From Tenacibaculum caenipelagi (GTDB lineage Bacteria; Bacteroidota; Bacteroidia; Flavobacteriales; Flavobacteriaceae), in contig NZ_SNYH01000001.1 in the NCBI RefSeq assembly GCF_004363005.1, forward strand, positions 669,776 through 733,775: 64,000 nt of DNA. Reading direction: 5' to 3'. Position 1 is the first letter of the stretch. Each line of letters begins with the position of its first letter. The position numbers were made by a program, and so were the translations under genes. Positions 33,319 to 42,821 of this stretch are shown here, in pieces. The notes beneath the pieces are model-generated. The model ran no database searches. It saw only the letters and a program-made list of their open reading frames with translations, and was not told the DNA's origin.

Positions 33319-33804
33319 ATGAAATCTAGAATTAAAAGAATTGAAATTGGTTTAATTATCTTAGTAATATTAACAATAATTAATACAACCTATAACTTTT
33401 TAAACTACAAAAGCAAGACAACTACTGAAAAAGAAAAAGTAGCATTACCAAAACAATTAAACAGAGAGCTTTTAAACAAAACCACTTTTAAAATAAAAGA
33501 CTACTACAACAATTCAAACTGGAGTAACTTATACAACATTTTTGGAGAGTTTGCCAAAGCTCAAATAAACACAGAAGATGTCATCAAAGAATTTAAAAAG
33601 CTATCTTCTTTAACTGGTTATATCGGTACTTATGCTTATTCTCACTACACTTACTTAGGTAATGAAAATGATGCTGATTGGTTTGACGTATATTACAAAT
33701 GTAGCTTTAGCAACGGTAATGGAACCATTAAAATTAGGTATAGAGTTGTTGAACCAGAAGATTTTGAAATTGTAGGTCTTAACATCAATTTAGATGAGAT
33801 TTAA
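33319..33804 (+). CDS. Membrane-anchored hypothetical protein (161 aa)
   Basis: One N-terminal membrane segment (about residues 9-29, IGLIILVILTIINTTYNFL) without a lipobox, then a soluble domain of about 120 residues. The latter has helices (LLNKTTFKIKDYYNNSNWSNLYNIF) and beta strands near the end (DADWFDVYYKCSFSNGNGTIKIRYRVV), resembling a DUF3887- or NTF2-like outside-facing domain. I do not recognise the family. It overlaps the Crp-type regulator gene by 11 bp, so the two are coexpressed; it might sense or report to the regulator, which is only inference. Confidence 0.7.
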   Translation: MKSRIKRIEIGLIILVILTIINTTYNFLNYKSKTTTEKEKVALPKQLNRELLNKTTFKIKDYYNNSNWSNLYNIFGEFAKAQINTEDVIKEFKKLSSLTGYIGTYAYSHYTYLGNENDADWFDVYYKCSFSNGNGTIKIRYRVVEPEDFEIVGLNINLDEI

Positions 33805-34384
33805 GTACAACCTAGAAGCACTCAAAAAACACTTAGCTTCCTATAACATTCTTACCGAAGAAGAAATAAACAACTTTGTTAGTTTAGTCAGTTATAAAAA
33901 ACTTAACAAAGGAGATTTTTTTATTCAAGAAGGTAACACTTGTAAAGAAGTAGCTTTTATTGCTTCGGGAATTTTTAGGTCGTTTTATCATTCTTCAGAC
34001 GAGAAAGAAGCTACTTATTGTTTTTTATCAGAAAACTCATTTGTTACTGCATATTCATCTTTTATTTCTCAAACAAAAACCAACGAAAACATTCAAGCGT
34101 TAACAGATGTAGAACTATACAGTATTACCAAAGAACAATTTGTAGCGCTAGAAAACTCAAGCACCAACTGGCTGCGTCTTTTTAAACTATTAGCAGAACA
34201 AGAATACATAAATTTAGAAAACAGAATTTTTGTTCTGCAAAATGAAAGTGCTGAAAACCGCTACAAAAAATTATTAGAGACGCACCCTAGCTATTTACAA
34301 ACCATCCCGCTACAATACATTGCTTCTTATTTAGGAATAACACAACGACATTTAAGTCGAATTAGAAAATCGGTTTTTTATTAG
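33794..34384 (+). CDS. Crp/Fnr family transcriptional regulator
   Basis: A 196-residue regulator. An N-terminal cyclic-nucleotide-binding-like beta roll (LNKGDFFIQEGNTCKEVAFIASGIFRSFYHSSDEKEATYCF) precedes a dimer helix and a shortened C-terminal helix-turn-helix (LQYIASYLGITQRHLSRIRKS). The arginine that binds cAMP phosphate in CRP is not evident, so the ligand is unknown. This short type is very common in Bacteroidota and often regulates neighbouring oxidoreductase genes; the next gene downstream is such an oxidoreductase. Confidence 0.88.
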   Translation: MRFKYNLEALKKHLASYNILTEEEINNFVSLVSYKKLNKGDFFIQEGNTCKEVAFIASGIFRSFYHSSDEKEATYCFLSENSFVTAYSSFISQTKTNENIQALTDVELYSITKEQFVALENSSTNWLRLFKLLAEQEYINLENRIFVLQNESAENRYKKLLETHPSYLQTIPLQYIASYLGITQRHLSRIRKSVFY

Positions 34385-34446
34385 ACAATTGTCCTTTTTA
34401 AGCTTGTAAAACCAACCGTATTTTGCTTCAAAATAACAAATACATT

Positions 34447-35025
34447 ATGAAGCATATTTTATTAATAAACGGACATCCTGATAAAGAAAGTTTTAATCAT
34501 GCACTAGCCAGTTCCTATAAAAAAGGTGCTTTGGAAACCGATGCTATAATTGAAGAAATTACCATTACTGATCTAAACTTTAATCCTAACCTAAAATTTG
34601 GTTACCGAAAAAGAACTGAGCTTGAACCAGATTTACAAGAATCTTTAGCTAAAATTAAAAAAGCGAATCATATTGTTTGGGTCTTTCCAATTTGGTGGGC
34701 GGGCTACCCTGCAGTGATGAAAGGTTTTATCGACAGAACTTTTTTACCAGGAATTACTTTTCAACCTATTGAAGGAAAACCATTTCCCGAAAAGCTTTTA
34801 AAAGACAAAACTGCTCGACTTATCATAACTTCTGACACCCCTAGTTGGTATGATTATTTATTTATGAAAAGACCTGCTATTAATCAATTTAAAAAAGGAA
34901 CCTTAGAATTTTGTGGTATCAAGCCTGTTAAAACTACTTTTTTATCAGTAATAAAAGACTCTACCCCACAACAAAGAAACTTATGGTTACAAAAAGCGTA
35001 TACTTTAGGCAAAAACCTACAGTAA
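34447..35025 (+). CDS. NAD(P)H-dependent oxidoreductase (flavodoxin-like fold)
   Basis: A 192-residue flavoprotein from ATG 34447 (an upstream TTG at 34423 would add eight unlikely residues). It has the NQO1/KefF-type fold with NGHPDKESFNHALASSYKKGA for FMN/FAD phosphate binding and WVFPIWWAGYPAVMKGFIDRTFLPGITF for the flavin ring. Probably reduces quinones or nitro compounds. It follows the Crp-type regulator gene, which may control it. Confidence 0.9.
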   Translation: MKHILLINGHPDKESFNHALASSYKKGALETDAIIEEITITDLNFNPNLKFGYRKRTELEPDLQESLAKIKKANHIVWVFPIWWAGYPAVMKGFIDRTFLPGITFQPIEGKPFPEKLLKDKTARLIITSDTPSWYDYLFMKRPAINQFKKGTLEFCGIKPVKTTFLSVIKDSTPQQRNLWLQKAYTLGKNLQ

Positions 35026-35034
35026 CACTCTATA

Positions 35035-35068
35035 CTACAGGCTAAACTTTTTAGCCTGTAGACTTTTT
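35035..35068 (+). terminator. Terminator-like hairpin after the oxidoreductase gene
   Basis: CTACAGGCTAA / TTAGCCTGTAG is a perfect 11-bp stem with a 5-nt loop, followed by ACTTTTTAA. The T run is short. Confidence 0.7.
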
Positions 35069-35088
35069 AACCTCAATACTTTTTTAAA

Positions 35089-35096
35089 TATTTTTG
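35089..35096 (+). promoter_or_regulatory. -7 element of the thioredoxin-fold gene
   Basis: TATTTTTG is an exact TAnnTTTG match, 18 nt before the start codon at 35114, with TTTT at the -33 position. Confidence 0.5.
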
Positions 35097-35113
35097 CTTA
35101 AACTCATTACAAC

Positions 35114-35557
35114 ATGAATCCCAGCAAAATTGTCACATCTATAAAAGTTACCGACTTTGAGAATAATGAAGTAGATTTATTAGAAAAATACGCTAACAAA
35201 CCCCTTCTTCTTTTGTTTTACAATAATACTTGTTTAGGGTGCACTGGTAGAGCTATTCCACTTGCTTATCAATTTAAACAAACCTATAAAGAGATTAAGG
35301 TTATAGGTATTCATAGTAATTTCACAAACAATAATGTTTCCAAGAAAGATATCCTAAGTATTTTTACTATAAATGAGCTTCCGTTCCCTATTTACATAGA
35401 TAAAAACCATAAAATATACGATTTCTTTAACTCGGAAGGAACTCCACAGTGGATACTATTAACCCCAAAAGACGAAGTGTATCGTTCTATTTTTGGCTCA
35501 CAAGACAACGCACAAAACAGATTATATTATGCTTTAGAAAACCTAAGTAAACAATAA
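35114..35557 (+). CDS. Thioredoxin-fold protein (AhpC/TSA or TlpA-like), cytoplasmic
   Basis: A 147-residue protein with a redoxin fold: KPLLLLFYNNTCLGCTGRAIPLAYQFKQTY carries a CLGC active-site pair near residue 40, followed by VIGIHSNFTNNN, the FPIYIDKNHKIYDFFNSEGTPQWILLTPKDEV region with cis-proline (GTPQW), and a final helix. There is no signal peptide, so a cytosolic thiol reductase or peroxiredoxin-like role is expected. It ends just before the convergent esterase gene. Confidence 0.82.
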   Translation: MNPSKIVTSIKVTDFENNEVDLLEKYANKPLLLLFYNNTCLGCTGRAIPLAYQFKQTYKEIKVIGIHSNFTNNNVSKKDILSIFTINELPFPIYIDKNHKIYDFFNSEGTPQWILLTPKDEVYRSIFGSQDNAQNRLYYALENLSKQ

Positions 35558-36328
35558 TTATTTAGCAAGAAACTGAATCGCTTCTTTATAAAAACCTATT
35601 GGATTTTCAGCATGCAACCAATGCCCTGCATTTGCTACAGTTTTAATTTCTGAATTTGGAAAATGTGCTTGAATTAACGGTTCATCTTCTTTTGAAACAT
35701 ATCCTGAATTTTCACCTCGTAAAAACAGCGTTTCTCCTTCAAAAACAGTAAACGAAGGTAACGCTACTCCCACTTCATCATTATTTTCTGTCAACGATTT
35801 CAAATTAAAACGAAACGCTAACTCATCTTTTGTTTTTCTATATACGTTCTTTAACAAAAACTGACGAATACCTTCTTCTGAAATTAACTCTGCTAACTTT
35901 TCATCTACCAACTTACGAGAAGTTTGCACCGAAAAATCTACAGAATTTAATGCAGCAATAATATCGTGATGATGTGGTGGATACATTCTTGGAGAAATAT
36001 CTACCACTACTAACTTATCAACCAACTCAGGATATTCAGTAGCAAACAACATGACGGTTTTTCCTCCCATTGAATGCCCTAACATATTTACTTTCTCTAA
36101 ATTATGCTGTTGGATATAGTTATACAAATCACCCACCATCAACTCATAATCAAACATATCGGAATGAAAACTACGTCCGTGATTACGTTGATCTATCAAA
36201 TGCACTTCAAAGCCATCTTCGGCAAACTTATTAGCATGAGATTTCCAATTATCTCCCATACCAAAATACCCGTGCAAAATCAGTAGAGGTTTTCCTGCTC
36301 CAATTATTCTAGAATGTAAAACTTCCAT
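35558..36328 (-). CDS. Alpha/beta hydrolase (YbfF-type esterase)
   Basis: A 256-residue serine hydrolase. The oxyanion region LHGYFGMGDNWK, nucleophile elbow GHSMGGKT, acid region and catalytic histidine in NAGHWLHAENP are present; DQRNHGRSFHSDMFDYELMVGDLYNYI is typical of the YbfF acyl-CoA/short-ester hydrolases. The gene ends directly beside the convergent thioredoxin-fold gene (no gap) and starts 2 nt after the pdxJ stop, so it is coexpressed with pdxJ. Confidence 0.9.
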   Translation of the reverse strand: MEVLHSRIIGAGKPLLILHGYFGMGDNWKSHANKFAEDGFEVHLIDQRNHGRSFHSDMFDYELMVGDLYNYIQQHNLEKVNMLGHSMGGKTVMLFATEYPELVDKLVVVDISPRMYPPHHHDIIAALNSVDFSVQTSRKLVDEKLAELISEEGIRQFLLKNVYRKTKDELAFRFNLKSLTENNDEVGVALPSFTVFEGETLFLRGENSGYVSKEDEPLIQAHFPNSEIKTVANAGHWLHAENPIGFYKEAIQFLAK

Positions 36329-36330
36329 AC

Positions 36331-37044
36331 TTATTGTAAACGATGTAAATACATATTCACTACATTCTCTAACCCTAAATATAAACTTTCAGAAATTAGT
36401 GCATGTCCAATAGATACTTCCGCTAAATGTGGAATATTTTGTTTAAAAAACTGAATATTGTCCAAACTTAAATCATGTCCTGCATTGATTCCTAAACCTA
36501 ACTCATGAGCTAAAATTGCCGCTTGTGTATATGGTTTTACAGCTTCTTTATTTCCTTTTTCATATTGAGTAGCAAACTCTTCTGTATATAATTCGACCCT
36601 ATCAGCACCTGTTGTTGCTGCGGCTTCTATTAATTTTAAATCTGTATCAATAAAAATAGAGGTTCTAATACCTGCATTTTTAAACTCAGCGATTACTTCT
36701 TGTAAATATGATTGATGTTTTACCGTATCCCAACCTGCATTTGATGTTAATTGATCTACACTATCAGGAACCAAAGTTACTTGTGTAGGTTTAATTTCTA
36801 ACACCATTTGCATAAAGTTATCAATAGGATTTCCTTCAATATTGTATTCTGTAATAACAATAGGCTTTAAATCGTATGCGTCTTGATAACGAATATGACG
36901 TTCATCAGGCCTTGGGTGAATAGTAATCCCTTCCGCTCCGAATTCTTGTATATCGGTTGCTACTTTTAATAAATTAGGTACATTTCCACCTCTAGAATTG
37001 CGAAGTGTGGCAATTTTATTAATATTTACACTTAATTTTGTCAT
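36331..37044 (-). CDS. pdxJ: Pyridoxine 5'-phosphate synthase
   Basis: A 237-residue TIM-barrel enzyme that condenses 3-amino-2-oxopropyl phosphate and deoxyxylulose 5-phosphate in the DXP-dependent vitamin B6 route. [50 protein letters not shown] and GINAGHDLS are all family motifs. This start gives full length. The window holds several PLP enzymes (an aminotransferase, two racemases), but no direct link is implied. A minus-strand TACCTTTG element lies upstream. Confidence 0.96.
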   Translation of the reverse strand: MTKLSVNINKIATLRNSRGGNVPNLLKVATDIQEFGAEGITIHPRPDERHIRYQDAYDLKPIVITEYNIEGNPIDNFMQMVLEIKPTQVTLVPDSVDQLTSNAGWDTVKHQSYLQEVIAEFKNAGIRTSIFIDTDLKLIEAAATTGADRVELYTEEFATQYEKGNKEAVKPYTQAAILAHELGLGINAGHDLSLDNIQFFKQNIPHLAEVSIGHALISESLYLGLENVVNMYLHRLQ

Positions 37045-37061
37045 GCTGTAAAATTAGACTG

Positions 37062-37069
37062 CAAAGGTA
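37062..37069 (-). promoter_or_regulatory. -7 element of pdxJ
   Basis: The minus strand reads TACCTTTG, an exact TAnnTTTG match 18 nt before the pdxJ start codon. Confidence 0.5.
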
Positions 37070-37103
37070 ACGCATTCCAACATTTTAAACTATATTCGTA
37101 ATA

Positions 37104-37763
37104 ATGAAAATCAATGATTTTATACTTAAAGAGATAAAAGCACTGACGTTAAGTAGTACTGTAAAAAGCGCTCAAGATTTGTGCAAAGATTTACCTATAA
37201 CTCATGTTCCTGTAGTTGAAAAAGGTAAGTTATTAGGATGTTTACCTGAAAGAGATATTCAAACTATTGAAAACAAAAACCGAATACTTAGTGAATACAC
37301 TTATCTGCTAGATCATTTTTACACAGACGAACATGCTACCTTACTCGATTTAATTACTTTATTCGCCGACAATGACTCTAACTTGATTCCTGTTTTAAAT
37401 AAAAACATGAATTATATTGGATATTATGAATTAAGCGATATTTTAGACGCCTTTGCTGACAGTCCTTTTTTACATCATGAAAGTGACACATTAATCATAG
37501 ACAAAAACAAAAATGATTATTCTATGAGTCAAGTTGCCCAAATAGTTGAAACTAATAATGGTAAATTATTGGGAGTCTATATTTCATCAGAAACTATAGA
37601 AAGCATAGAACTTACTTTAAAAATTGTTTCAGAAGAAATAAATGAAATTATTCAAACATTTCGCAGGTACGATTATAACGTTATCACCCAGCATAAAAAC
37701 GATTTTTATTTAGAAGAACTTAAAGATAGAGCTGCTTATTTAAGAAAGTATTTAAACATGTAA
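37104..37763 (+). CDS. CBS domain protein
   Basis: A 219-residue cytoplasmic protein. Two CBS motifs fill about residues 5-115 (AQDLCKDLPITHVPVVEKGKLLG; LDLITLFADNDSNLIPVLNKNMNYIGYYELSDIL), followed by an ACT-like alpha/beta region (SMSQVAQIVETNNGKLLGVYIS) and a C-terminal FRRYDYNVITQHK segment. CBS pairs bind adenine nucleotides. It lies 33 nt before nadK on the same strand, a neighbour relation that recurs in flavobacteria, and could sense the energy or nucleotide state; this is inference. Confidence 0.88.
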   Translation: MKINDFILKEIKALTLSSTVKSAQDLCKDLPITHVPVVEKGKLLGCLPERDIQTIENKNRILSEYTYLLDHFYTDEHATLLDLITLFADNDSNLIPVLNKNMNYIGYYELSDILDAFADSPFLHHESDTLIIDKNKNDYSMSQVAQIVETNNGKLLGVYISSETIESIELTLKIVSEEINEIIQTFRRYDYNVITQHKNDFYLEELKDRAAYLRKYLNM

Positions 37764-37796
37764 TCTTAAAAAAAGCAGAATTAAACATTTGTACAA

Positions 37797-38693
37797 GTGA
37801 AAAAAGTAGCTATTTACGGACAAGCTTATACTGCATTAGCTGAAAAAGAAGTCAAAATTCTATTATCTGTATTAGAAAGACACAACATTGTTGTTTTTTT
37901 TGAGCAACAGTTTTACGATTTGTTTATTGAGAACAAATCACTAAGCAAAAAATACCCGACTTATTCCCATTTTGAAGATCTATCCAACTCTTTTGATGTG
38001 ATGTTCACCATTGGTGGTGATGGTACTATTTTAAGAGCTGTCACTTATGTACGTGATTTAAACATACCCATCCTAGGAATTAATACAGGGCGTCTGGGGT
38101 TTTTAGCAACCATCCAAAAAGATCAAATTGAAGAAGCTATTGATTTAATTCTTAAAAAAGAATACACTTTACAAGAACGATCTTTATTACAAATAGAAAC
38201 AACACCTGACACCAAAGAATTCTCTGAACTTAATTTTGCTTTAAATGAAGTAACCATTGCTAGAAGAAATACTACTTCTATGATTGGTATTAAAACTTTT
38301 TTAAACACAGAATACCTGACTAATTATTGGGCAGATGGTTTAATTATAGCAACCCCAACAGGCTCTACTGGGTATTCATTAAGTTGCGATGGGCCTGTAA
38401 TTTTACCAGACTCTAAAAGTTTTGTAATCACACCTATTGCCCCACACAACTTAAATGCACGCCCTATGGTTATACCAGATGAGACTAATATTTTTTTAGA
38501 AGTTAGTGCTCGTGAAAAAGATTTTTTAATCTCATTAGACTCGCGTATCACAACTGTTCCGCAAGAAACTAAGATAAAAATACAAAAAGCATCTTTTACC
38601 ATAAAAAGCATTCTGCCTAAAAATCAATCCCACTTAAAAACTTTACGTGGAAAACTTTTATGGGGTGAAGACACACGAAATGAAGCTTTATAA
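37797..38693 (+). CDS. nadK: NAD kinase
   Basis: A 298-residue kinase making NADP from NAD. The motifs GGDGTILRA, GINTGRLGFLA, NEVTIAR, and ADGLIIATPTGSTGYSLSCDGPVILP are complete. The start is GTG at 37797, supported by the MKKVAIYGQ beginning found in Bacteroidota NadK; no ATG is available upstream in frame. It follows the CBS protein gene closely. Confidence 0.95.
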   Translation: MKKVAIYGQAYTALAEKEVKILLSVLERHNIVVFFEQQFYDLFIENKSLSKKYPTYSHFEDLSNSFDVMFTIGGDGTILRAVTYVRDLNIPILGINTGRLGFLATIQKDQIEEAIDLILKKEYTLQERSLLQIETTPDTKEFSELNFALNEVTIARRNTTSMIGIKTFLNTEYLTNYWADGLIIATPTGSTGYSLSCDGPVILPDSKSFVITPIAPHNLNARPMVIPDETNIFLEVSAREKDFLISLDSRITTVPQETKIKIQKASFTIKSILPKNQSHLKTLRGKLLWGEDTRNEAL

Positions 38694-38775
38694 CTAATGG
38701 CATTACAATAAAATCGTAAAAAAAAAGTTAATCAAAAAGACGGATTATTAACTTTTTAAAGCAAATTCATTTCCC

Positions 38776-38783
38776 TATATTTG
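38776..38783 (+). promoter_or_regulatory. -7 element of the porG-uppS-bamA operon
   Basis: TATATTTG is an exact TAnnTTTG match, 14 nt before the start codon at 38798, with TTTT at the -33 position. It implies a very short leader. Confidence 0.6.
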
Positions 38784-38797
38784 CACGCTATTTTACA

Positions 38798-39478
38798 ATG
38801 AGAGGACTTATTTTATTTATATTATTTGCTTGTGTAGTAACACCATTACAATCACAAATCCATGAAATCGGGCTATTTGCCGGAGGATCTAACTATGTGG
38901 GAGATATTGGTAGAACAAACTACATATACCCTAATGAATTTTCAGGAGGTCTTGTATATAAATACAACCTTAACCCTAGAATAGCCTTAAGAGGAAGTTA
39001 TACTTATATTCCTATCTCGGGTAACGATATAGATGCCGACAATCCATTTCGCCAAAGTAGAGGTTACAGTTTCTCTAATACTATTCATGAATTTGCCGCT
39101 GGAGTCGAATTTAATTTTTTTGATTATAACATTAGTGATTATAGAACAACATTCACTCCATACATCTTAGCAGAAATAGCTGCCTTTAACTACAAAAGTC
39201 CAGAATCTGTTACCGCTAGCAACACCATTTTACTAAAAAATAAATTCTCTTATTCCTTACCTGTGGGAGTAGGTATTAAAGGACGATTAGCAGACAACTT
39301 TGCCATTGCTTTTGAAACAGGTGTACGATTTGCACTTGTAGATGATATCGATTTTACTACAAATAAAATAAACTCTTTAGATTTTGGAGGTGATGGAAAC
39401 GACTGGTATGTATTTTCTGGTGTTTCTATTGTATATACCTTTGGAAGACCACCTTGTTTTGGTGGAATAGCTGAATAA
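38798..39478 (+). CDS. porG: PorG-like outer membrane protein (DUF6089, type IX secretion)
   Basis: A 226-residue protein with signal peptide MRGLILFILFACVVTPLQSQ and an eight-strand-type barrel (IHEIGLFAGGSNYVGDIGRTNYIYPNEF, GLVYKYNLNPRIALRGSYTYI, ending DWYVFSGVSIVYTFGRPPCF). It belongs to the DUF6089 family. In Porphyromonas gingivalis the family member PorG associates with the PorK/PorN ring of T9SS, and as I recall its gene is also next to uppS and the Omp85 gene. Gene order here (this gene, uppS, bamA, ompH, ompH) supports orthology. The PorG role itself is inferred. Confidence 0.82.
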   Translation: MRGLILFILFACVVTPLQSQIHEIGLFAGGSNYVGDIGRTNYIYPNEFSGGLVYKYNLNPRIALRGSYTYIPISGNDIDADNPFRQSRGYSFSNTIHEFAAGVEFNFFDYNISDYRTTFTPYILAEIAAFNYKSPESVTASNTILLKNKFSYSLPVGVGIKGRLADNFAIAFETGVRFALVDDIDFTTNKINSLDFGGDGNDWYVFSGVSIVYTFGRPPCFGGIAE

Positions 39479-39480
39479 CT

Positions 39481-40233
39481 ATGGAAAAAAAATTACAACG
39501 CATTAATTTACAAAACATACCAAATCATATTGCCATTATTATGGATGGTAATGGTAGATGGGCTAAAAGTAAAGGAATGCAACGTATTTTTGGTCATAGA
39601 AATGCCTTAACTGCTATTAGAGAAACTGCCGATACGGCTTCTGATTTAGGAGTTAAATTCTTAACTCTATATGCTTTTTCTACCGAAAACTGGAACAGAC
39701 CTAAACTAGAAGTAGATGCTTTAATGAGCTTACTAGTTACCACTTTAAAAAAAGAACTCCCAGAATTTCAACGCAAAAATGTAAGAATTAATGCCATTGG
39801 TAATTTGAGCAGCCTACCTAAAAATGCTCAAAAAGTATTGGCTAACGTTATTGATGCAACTAAAAACAACACTAAAATTACGTTAAGCTTTGCTTTAAGT
39901 TATGGATCTAGAGAAGAAATTGTTAATGCAATCAAAAACATATCCAAAAAAGTTGTTAATAACGAGATAAAAATCGAAAATATTAACGATAAAATTATAA
40001 ATAATCATTTATATACATTTAATTTGCCCGACGTTGATTTAATGATACGTACAAGTGGGGAACAAAGAATCAGTAATTTTTTACTTTGGCAAATAGCTTA
40101 TGCTGAACTATATTTTACAGATGTACTATGGCCAGATTATAGAAAAAAACATCTTTACGACGCTATAATTGATTATCAAAACAGAGAAAGAAGATTTGGA
40201 AAAACCAGTGAACAGATTGAAACCAATGAATAA
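39481..40233 (+). CDS. uppS: Isoprenyl (undecaprenyl) diphosphate synthase
   Basis: A 250-residue cis-prenyltransferase making the C55 lipid carrier for cell wall synthesis. IIMDGNGRWAKSKGMQRIFGHR holds the catalytic Asp, with TLYAFSTENWNRP and DLMIRTSGEQRISNFLLWQIAYAELYFTDVLWPD further on. It starts 2 nt after the porG-like gene and its end overlaps bamA by 8 bp, so it is in the middle of an envelope-assembly operon. Confidence 0.96.
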   Translation: MEKKLQRINLQNIPNHIAIIMDGNGRWAKSKGMQRIFGHRNALTAIRETADTASDLGVKFLTLYAFSTENWNRPKLEVDALMSLLVTTLKKELPEFQRKNVRINAIGNLSSLPKNAQKVLANVIDATKNNTKITLSFALSYGSREEIVNAIKNISKKVVNNEIKIENINDKIINNHLYTFNLPDVDLMIRTSGEQRISNFLLWQIAYAELYFTDVLWPDYRKKHLYDAIIDYQNRERRFGKTSEQIETNE

Positions 40234-42763
40234 ATATTCGTATTTACTAGTATTATTTATCGCTTTTTTAACAGCGAGTACACAAGCACAAAACACAACT
40301 CCTAGCGACAGCACAGCTGTCATTTCATATGAAAAAGGAAAACAATATATTCTAGGGGGAATATCAGTAACTGGTTTACAGAAATTTAGCGAACAAACAG
40401 TTAGAGTTTATACTGGTTTAGTTGAAGGACAACCAATAAAACTTCCTGGTGATAAACTTACTAGTGCAATTAAAAAATTGTATGAGAGTAAGCAATTTAG
40501 TGATGTAGACGTATATTTATCAAAACGTGATGGCGAAACAGTATACCTTCAATTTGATGTTACTGAATTACCACAACTTACAACTGTTTCGATCTCTGGA
40601 ATTAGCAATTCTAAAGCTAAAGAGTTAAAGAAAGAAACAGAGCTTAAAAAAGGCACCATGGTTACAGATAACCTTATTGTAACCACTCGTAATTATATAA
40701 AAAAGAAGTTTACTGACAAAGGTTTCTTAAAAACAAAGGTTTCTTTAAATACTCAAAAAGACACAACAGATACAAATACTGTTAGCATGGCTGTTTTTAT
40801 TGATAAAGGTAACCGTATAAAGATTAAAGACATCAACTTTATTGGCAATAAGGCTATGTCTGATGCTACTTTACGCGGAGCTATGAAAAACACTAAGCGT
40901 AAATTCTTTGGGCGTTTTTGGAAATCATCAAAATACATTCTAGACGATTATAAAGAAGATTTAGAAAGTATTCTTGATAAGTACAGCGAGAATGGATATA
41001 GAGATGCTAGAATTTTATCAGACAAAGTTATTTGGAATAATGATAATACAATTAATCTTGAAATTGAATTAGAAGAAGGTCGCCAATACCGATTTGATGA
41101 AATTCTTTTTGTAGGTAATCAAAAATATACTGACGAACAATTGAGTCGTTTATTACGAATCGACAAAGGAGATATATATAATGGAAAAGTTTTAAAAGAA
41201 CGTATTTCTGGTGATGGCACTCCCACTTCACAAGATATTCAGACTTTATACCACAACAACGGATATTTATTCTCTCAGGTAAATGCTGTTGAAACTAAGG
41301 TAAAAAATGATTCAATAACTGTTGAAGTTCGTATTAGAGAAGATGACCCTGCAACGATTAAAAAAGTAACTGTAGTAGGTAACGACAAAACAAATGACCA
41401 CGTTATTTATAGAGAGTTGCGTGTAAAACCAGGAGATTTATTTAGTCGTGAAAACATAATCCGTTCTATTCGAGAAATTGGACAATTAGGATTCTTTGAC
41501 TCAAACGTTACTCCTGATGTTAAACCAGATTATCAAAACAAAACAGCTGATATTGAATTTTCTGTTGTTGAAAAAGGAGGTAGTCAAGTTGAACTACAAG
41601 GTGGTTATGGTGGAGGATCATTCATTGGGACTTTGGGACTTTCATTTAATAATTTCTCAGTAAGAAATCTTTTTAAGAAAGAAGCCTATAAACCATTACC
41701 TATGGGAGATGGACAAAGCCTATCGTTACGTTTACAAGCAAGTAGGACTTATAACACATATAGTTTTTCTTTTACCGAACCATGGTTAGGAGGAAAAACA
41801 CCTCAATCGTTATCATTCTCAGTATATTTATCAAATCAATATCGATATGATTATACAACAAACAGCGTAGATAAAAACCAAAGTTTAAGTATCATAGGTG
41901 CTTCAATTGGTTTGGGTAAACGTTTAAAGTGGCCAGATGATTATTTTACACTTTCACAAAACATAAGCTATCAAAGAATTGAATTACAGAACTATGGTTA
42001 CCGTGTTGGATCTTCAAATGATGTGCTTAGCCAAGGAGATTTAAACAACTTAGCTTATACCGTAGCATTAAGTCGAAATTCTGCTGGACCTAGTTTAATT
42101 TTCCCTACTTATGGTTCAGAGTTCACAATAAAAGCCAAAGCTACTTTCCCGTATTCACTTGTAAACGGAAAAGATTATACTGAGCCAGATAATCCTACTA
42201 CAGATGAAAGACAAACTTATTTAGCAGACAAATACAAATGGTTAGAATACTATAAATTATCTGCTAAAGGTAAATGGTATACAGCATTAGCTGATAAGTT
42301 AGTTTTAATGTCTAACTTCGAAATGGGATATTTAGGTAAATACAATAACAAACTTGGTTTAACTCCTGTTGAACGATATTTTGTAGGAGGTGACGGTATT
42401 GCTCAAGGACAATTAGATGGACGTGAAACTATTGGGTTAAGAGGTTATGAAAATAACAGAATCTCTTCTATTGATGGAGGATCAATTTATAACAAATTTC
42501 AATTAGAATTACGTTATTCTATTACAGATAAGCCTTCGGCATCTATTTATACTTTAGGGTTTTTAGAAGCGGGTAATTCTTACGACAATTTTAGCGATTT
42601 TAATCCGTTTAAACTAAAACGTTCAGCTGGATTAGGAATCCGTATATTTATGCCTGCATTTGGGTTATTAGGTATCGATTTCGCACATGGTTTCGATCCT
42701 TTACCTGGATTAACCGAAAAATCAGGTTGGCAAACGCATTTTATAATTGGAAGACAGTTCTAA
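40226..42763 (+). CDS. bamA: Outer membrane protein assembly factor BamA
   Basis: An 845-residue Omp85 protein from ATG 40226, chosen because it gives a clean signal peptide (MNKYSYLLVLFIAFLTASTQAQ); the frame continues upstream inside uppS but lacks a better start. Five POTRA domains span about residues 35-430 (for example ITGLQKFSEQTV, FIGNKAMSDATLRGAMKNTKRKFF, VVGNDKTNDHVIYRELRVKPGD), followed by a 16-strand barrel with the GLRGYENNRIS loop motif and a C-terminal aromatic strand. It inserts outer membrane proteins. Its neighbours, the PorG-like gene and two Skp chaperone genes, act in the same process. Confidence 0.95.
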   Translation: MNKYSYLLVLFIAFLTASTQAQNTTPSDSTAVISYEKGKQYILGGISVTGLQKFSEQTVRVYTGLVEGQPIKLPGDKLTSAIKKLYESKQFSDVDVYLSKRDGETVYLQFDVTELPQLTTVSISGISNSKAKELKKETELKKGTMVTDNLIVTTRNYIKKKFTDKGFLKTKVSLNTQKDTTDTNTVSMAVFIDKGNRIKIKDINFIGNKAMSDATLRGAMKNTKRKFFGRFWKSSKYILDDYKEDLESILDKYSENGYRDARILSDKVIWNNDNTINLEIELEEGRQYRFDEILFVGNQKYTDEQLSRLLRIDKGDIYNGKVLKERISGDGTPTSQDIQTLYHNNGYLFSQVNAVETKVKNDSITVEVRIREDDPATIKKVTVVGNDKTNDHVIYRELRVKPGDLFSRENIIRSIREIGQLGFFDSNVTPDVKPDYQNKTADIEFSVVEKGGSQVELQGGYGGGSFIGTLGLSFNNFSVRNLFKKEAYKPLPMGDGQSLSLRLQASRTYNTYSFSFTEPWLGGKTPQSLSFSVYLSNQYRYDYTTNSVDKNQSLSIIGASIGLGKRLKWPDDYFTLSQNISYQRIELQNYGYRVGSSNDVLSQGDLNNLAYTVALSRNSAGPSLIFPTYGSEFTIKAKATFPYSLVNGKDYTEPDNPTTDERQTYLADKYKWLEYYKLSAKGKWYTALADKLVLMSNFEMGYLGKYNNKLGLTPVERYFVGGDGIAQGQLDGRETIGLRGYENNRISSIDGGSIYNKFQLELRYSITDKPSASIYTLGFLEAGNSYDNFSDFNPFKLKRSAGLGIRIFMPAFGLLGIDFAHGFDPLPGLTEKSGWQTHFIIGRQF

Positions 42764-42776
42764 AACCTTAAATTTG
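42747..42776 (+). promoter_or_regulatory. Promoter inside the operon, upstream of first ompH gene
   Basis: TTG (42747-42749), 19 nt, TAAATTTG (42769-42776). It lies in the last codons of bamA and would let the chaperone genes be transcribed separately. An inverted repeat TAATGTGT (42777-42784) / ACACATTA (42811-42818) follows directly over the expected transcription start and could be an operator. Confidence 0.6.
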
Positions 42777-42821
42777 TAATGTGTCTAGGTTTTGGCACGG
42801 TTTTTTCTAAACACATTATAC

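Noticed and set aside
40169..40225. Longer BamA start inside uppS
   Set aside because: No ATG at the upstream position, and only the ATG at 40226 gives a proper signal peptide.
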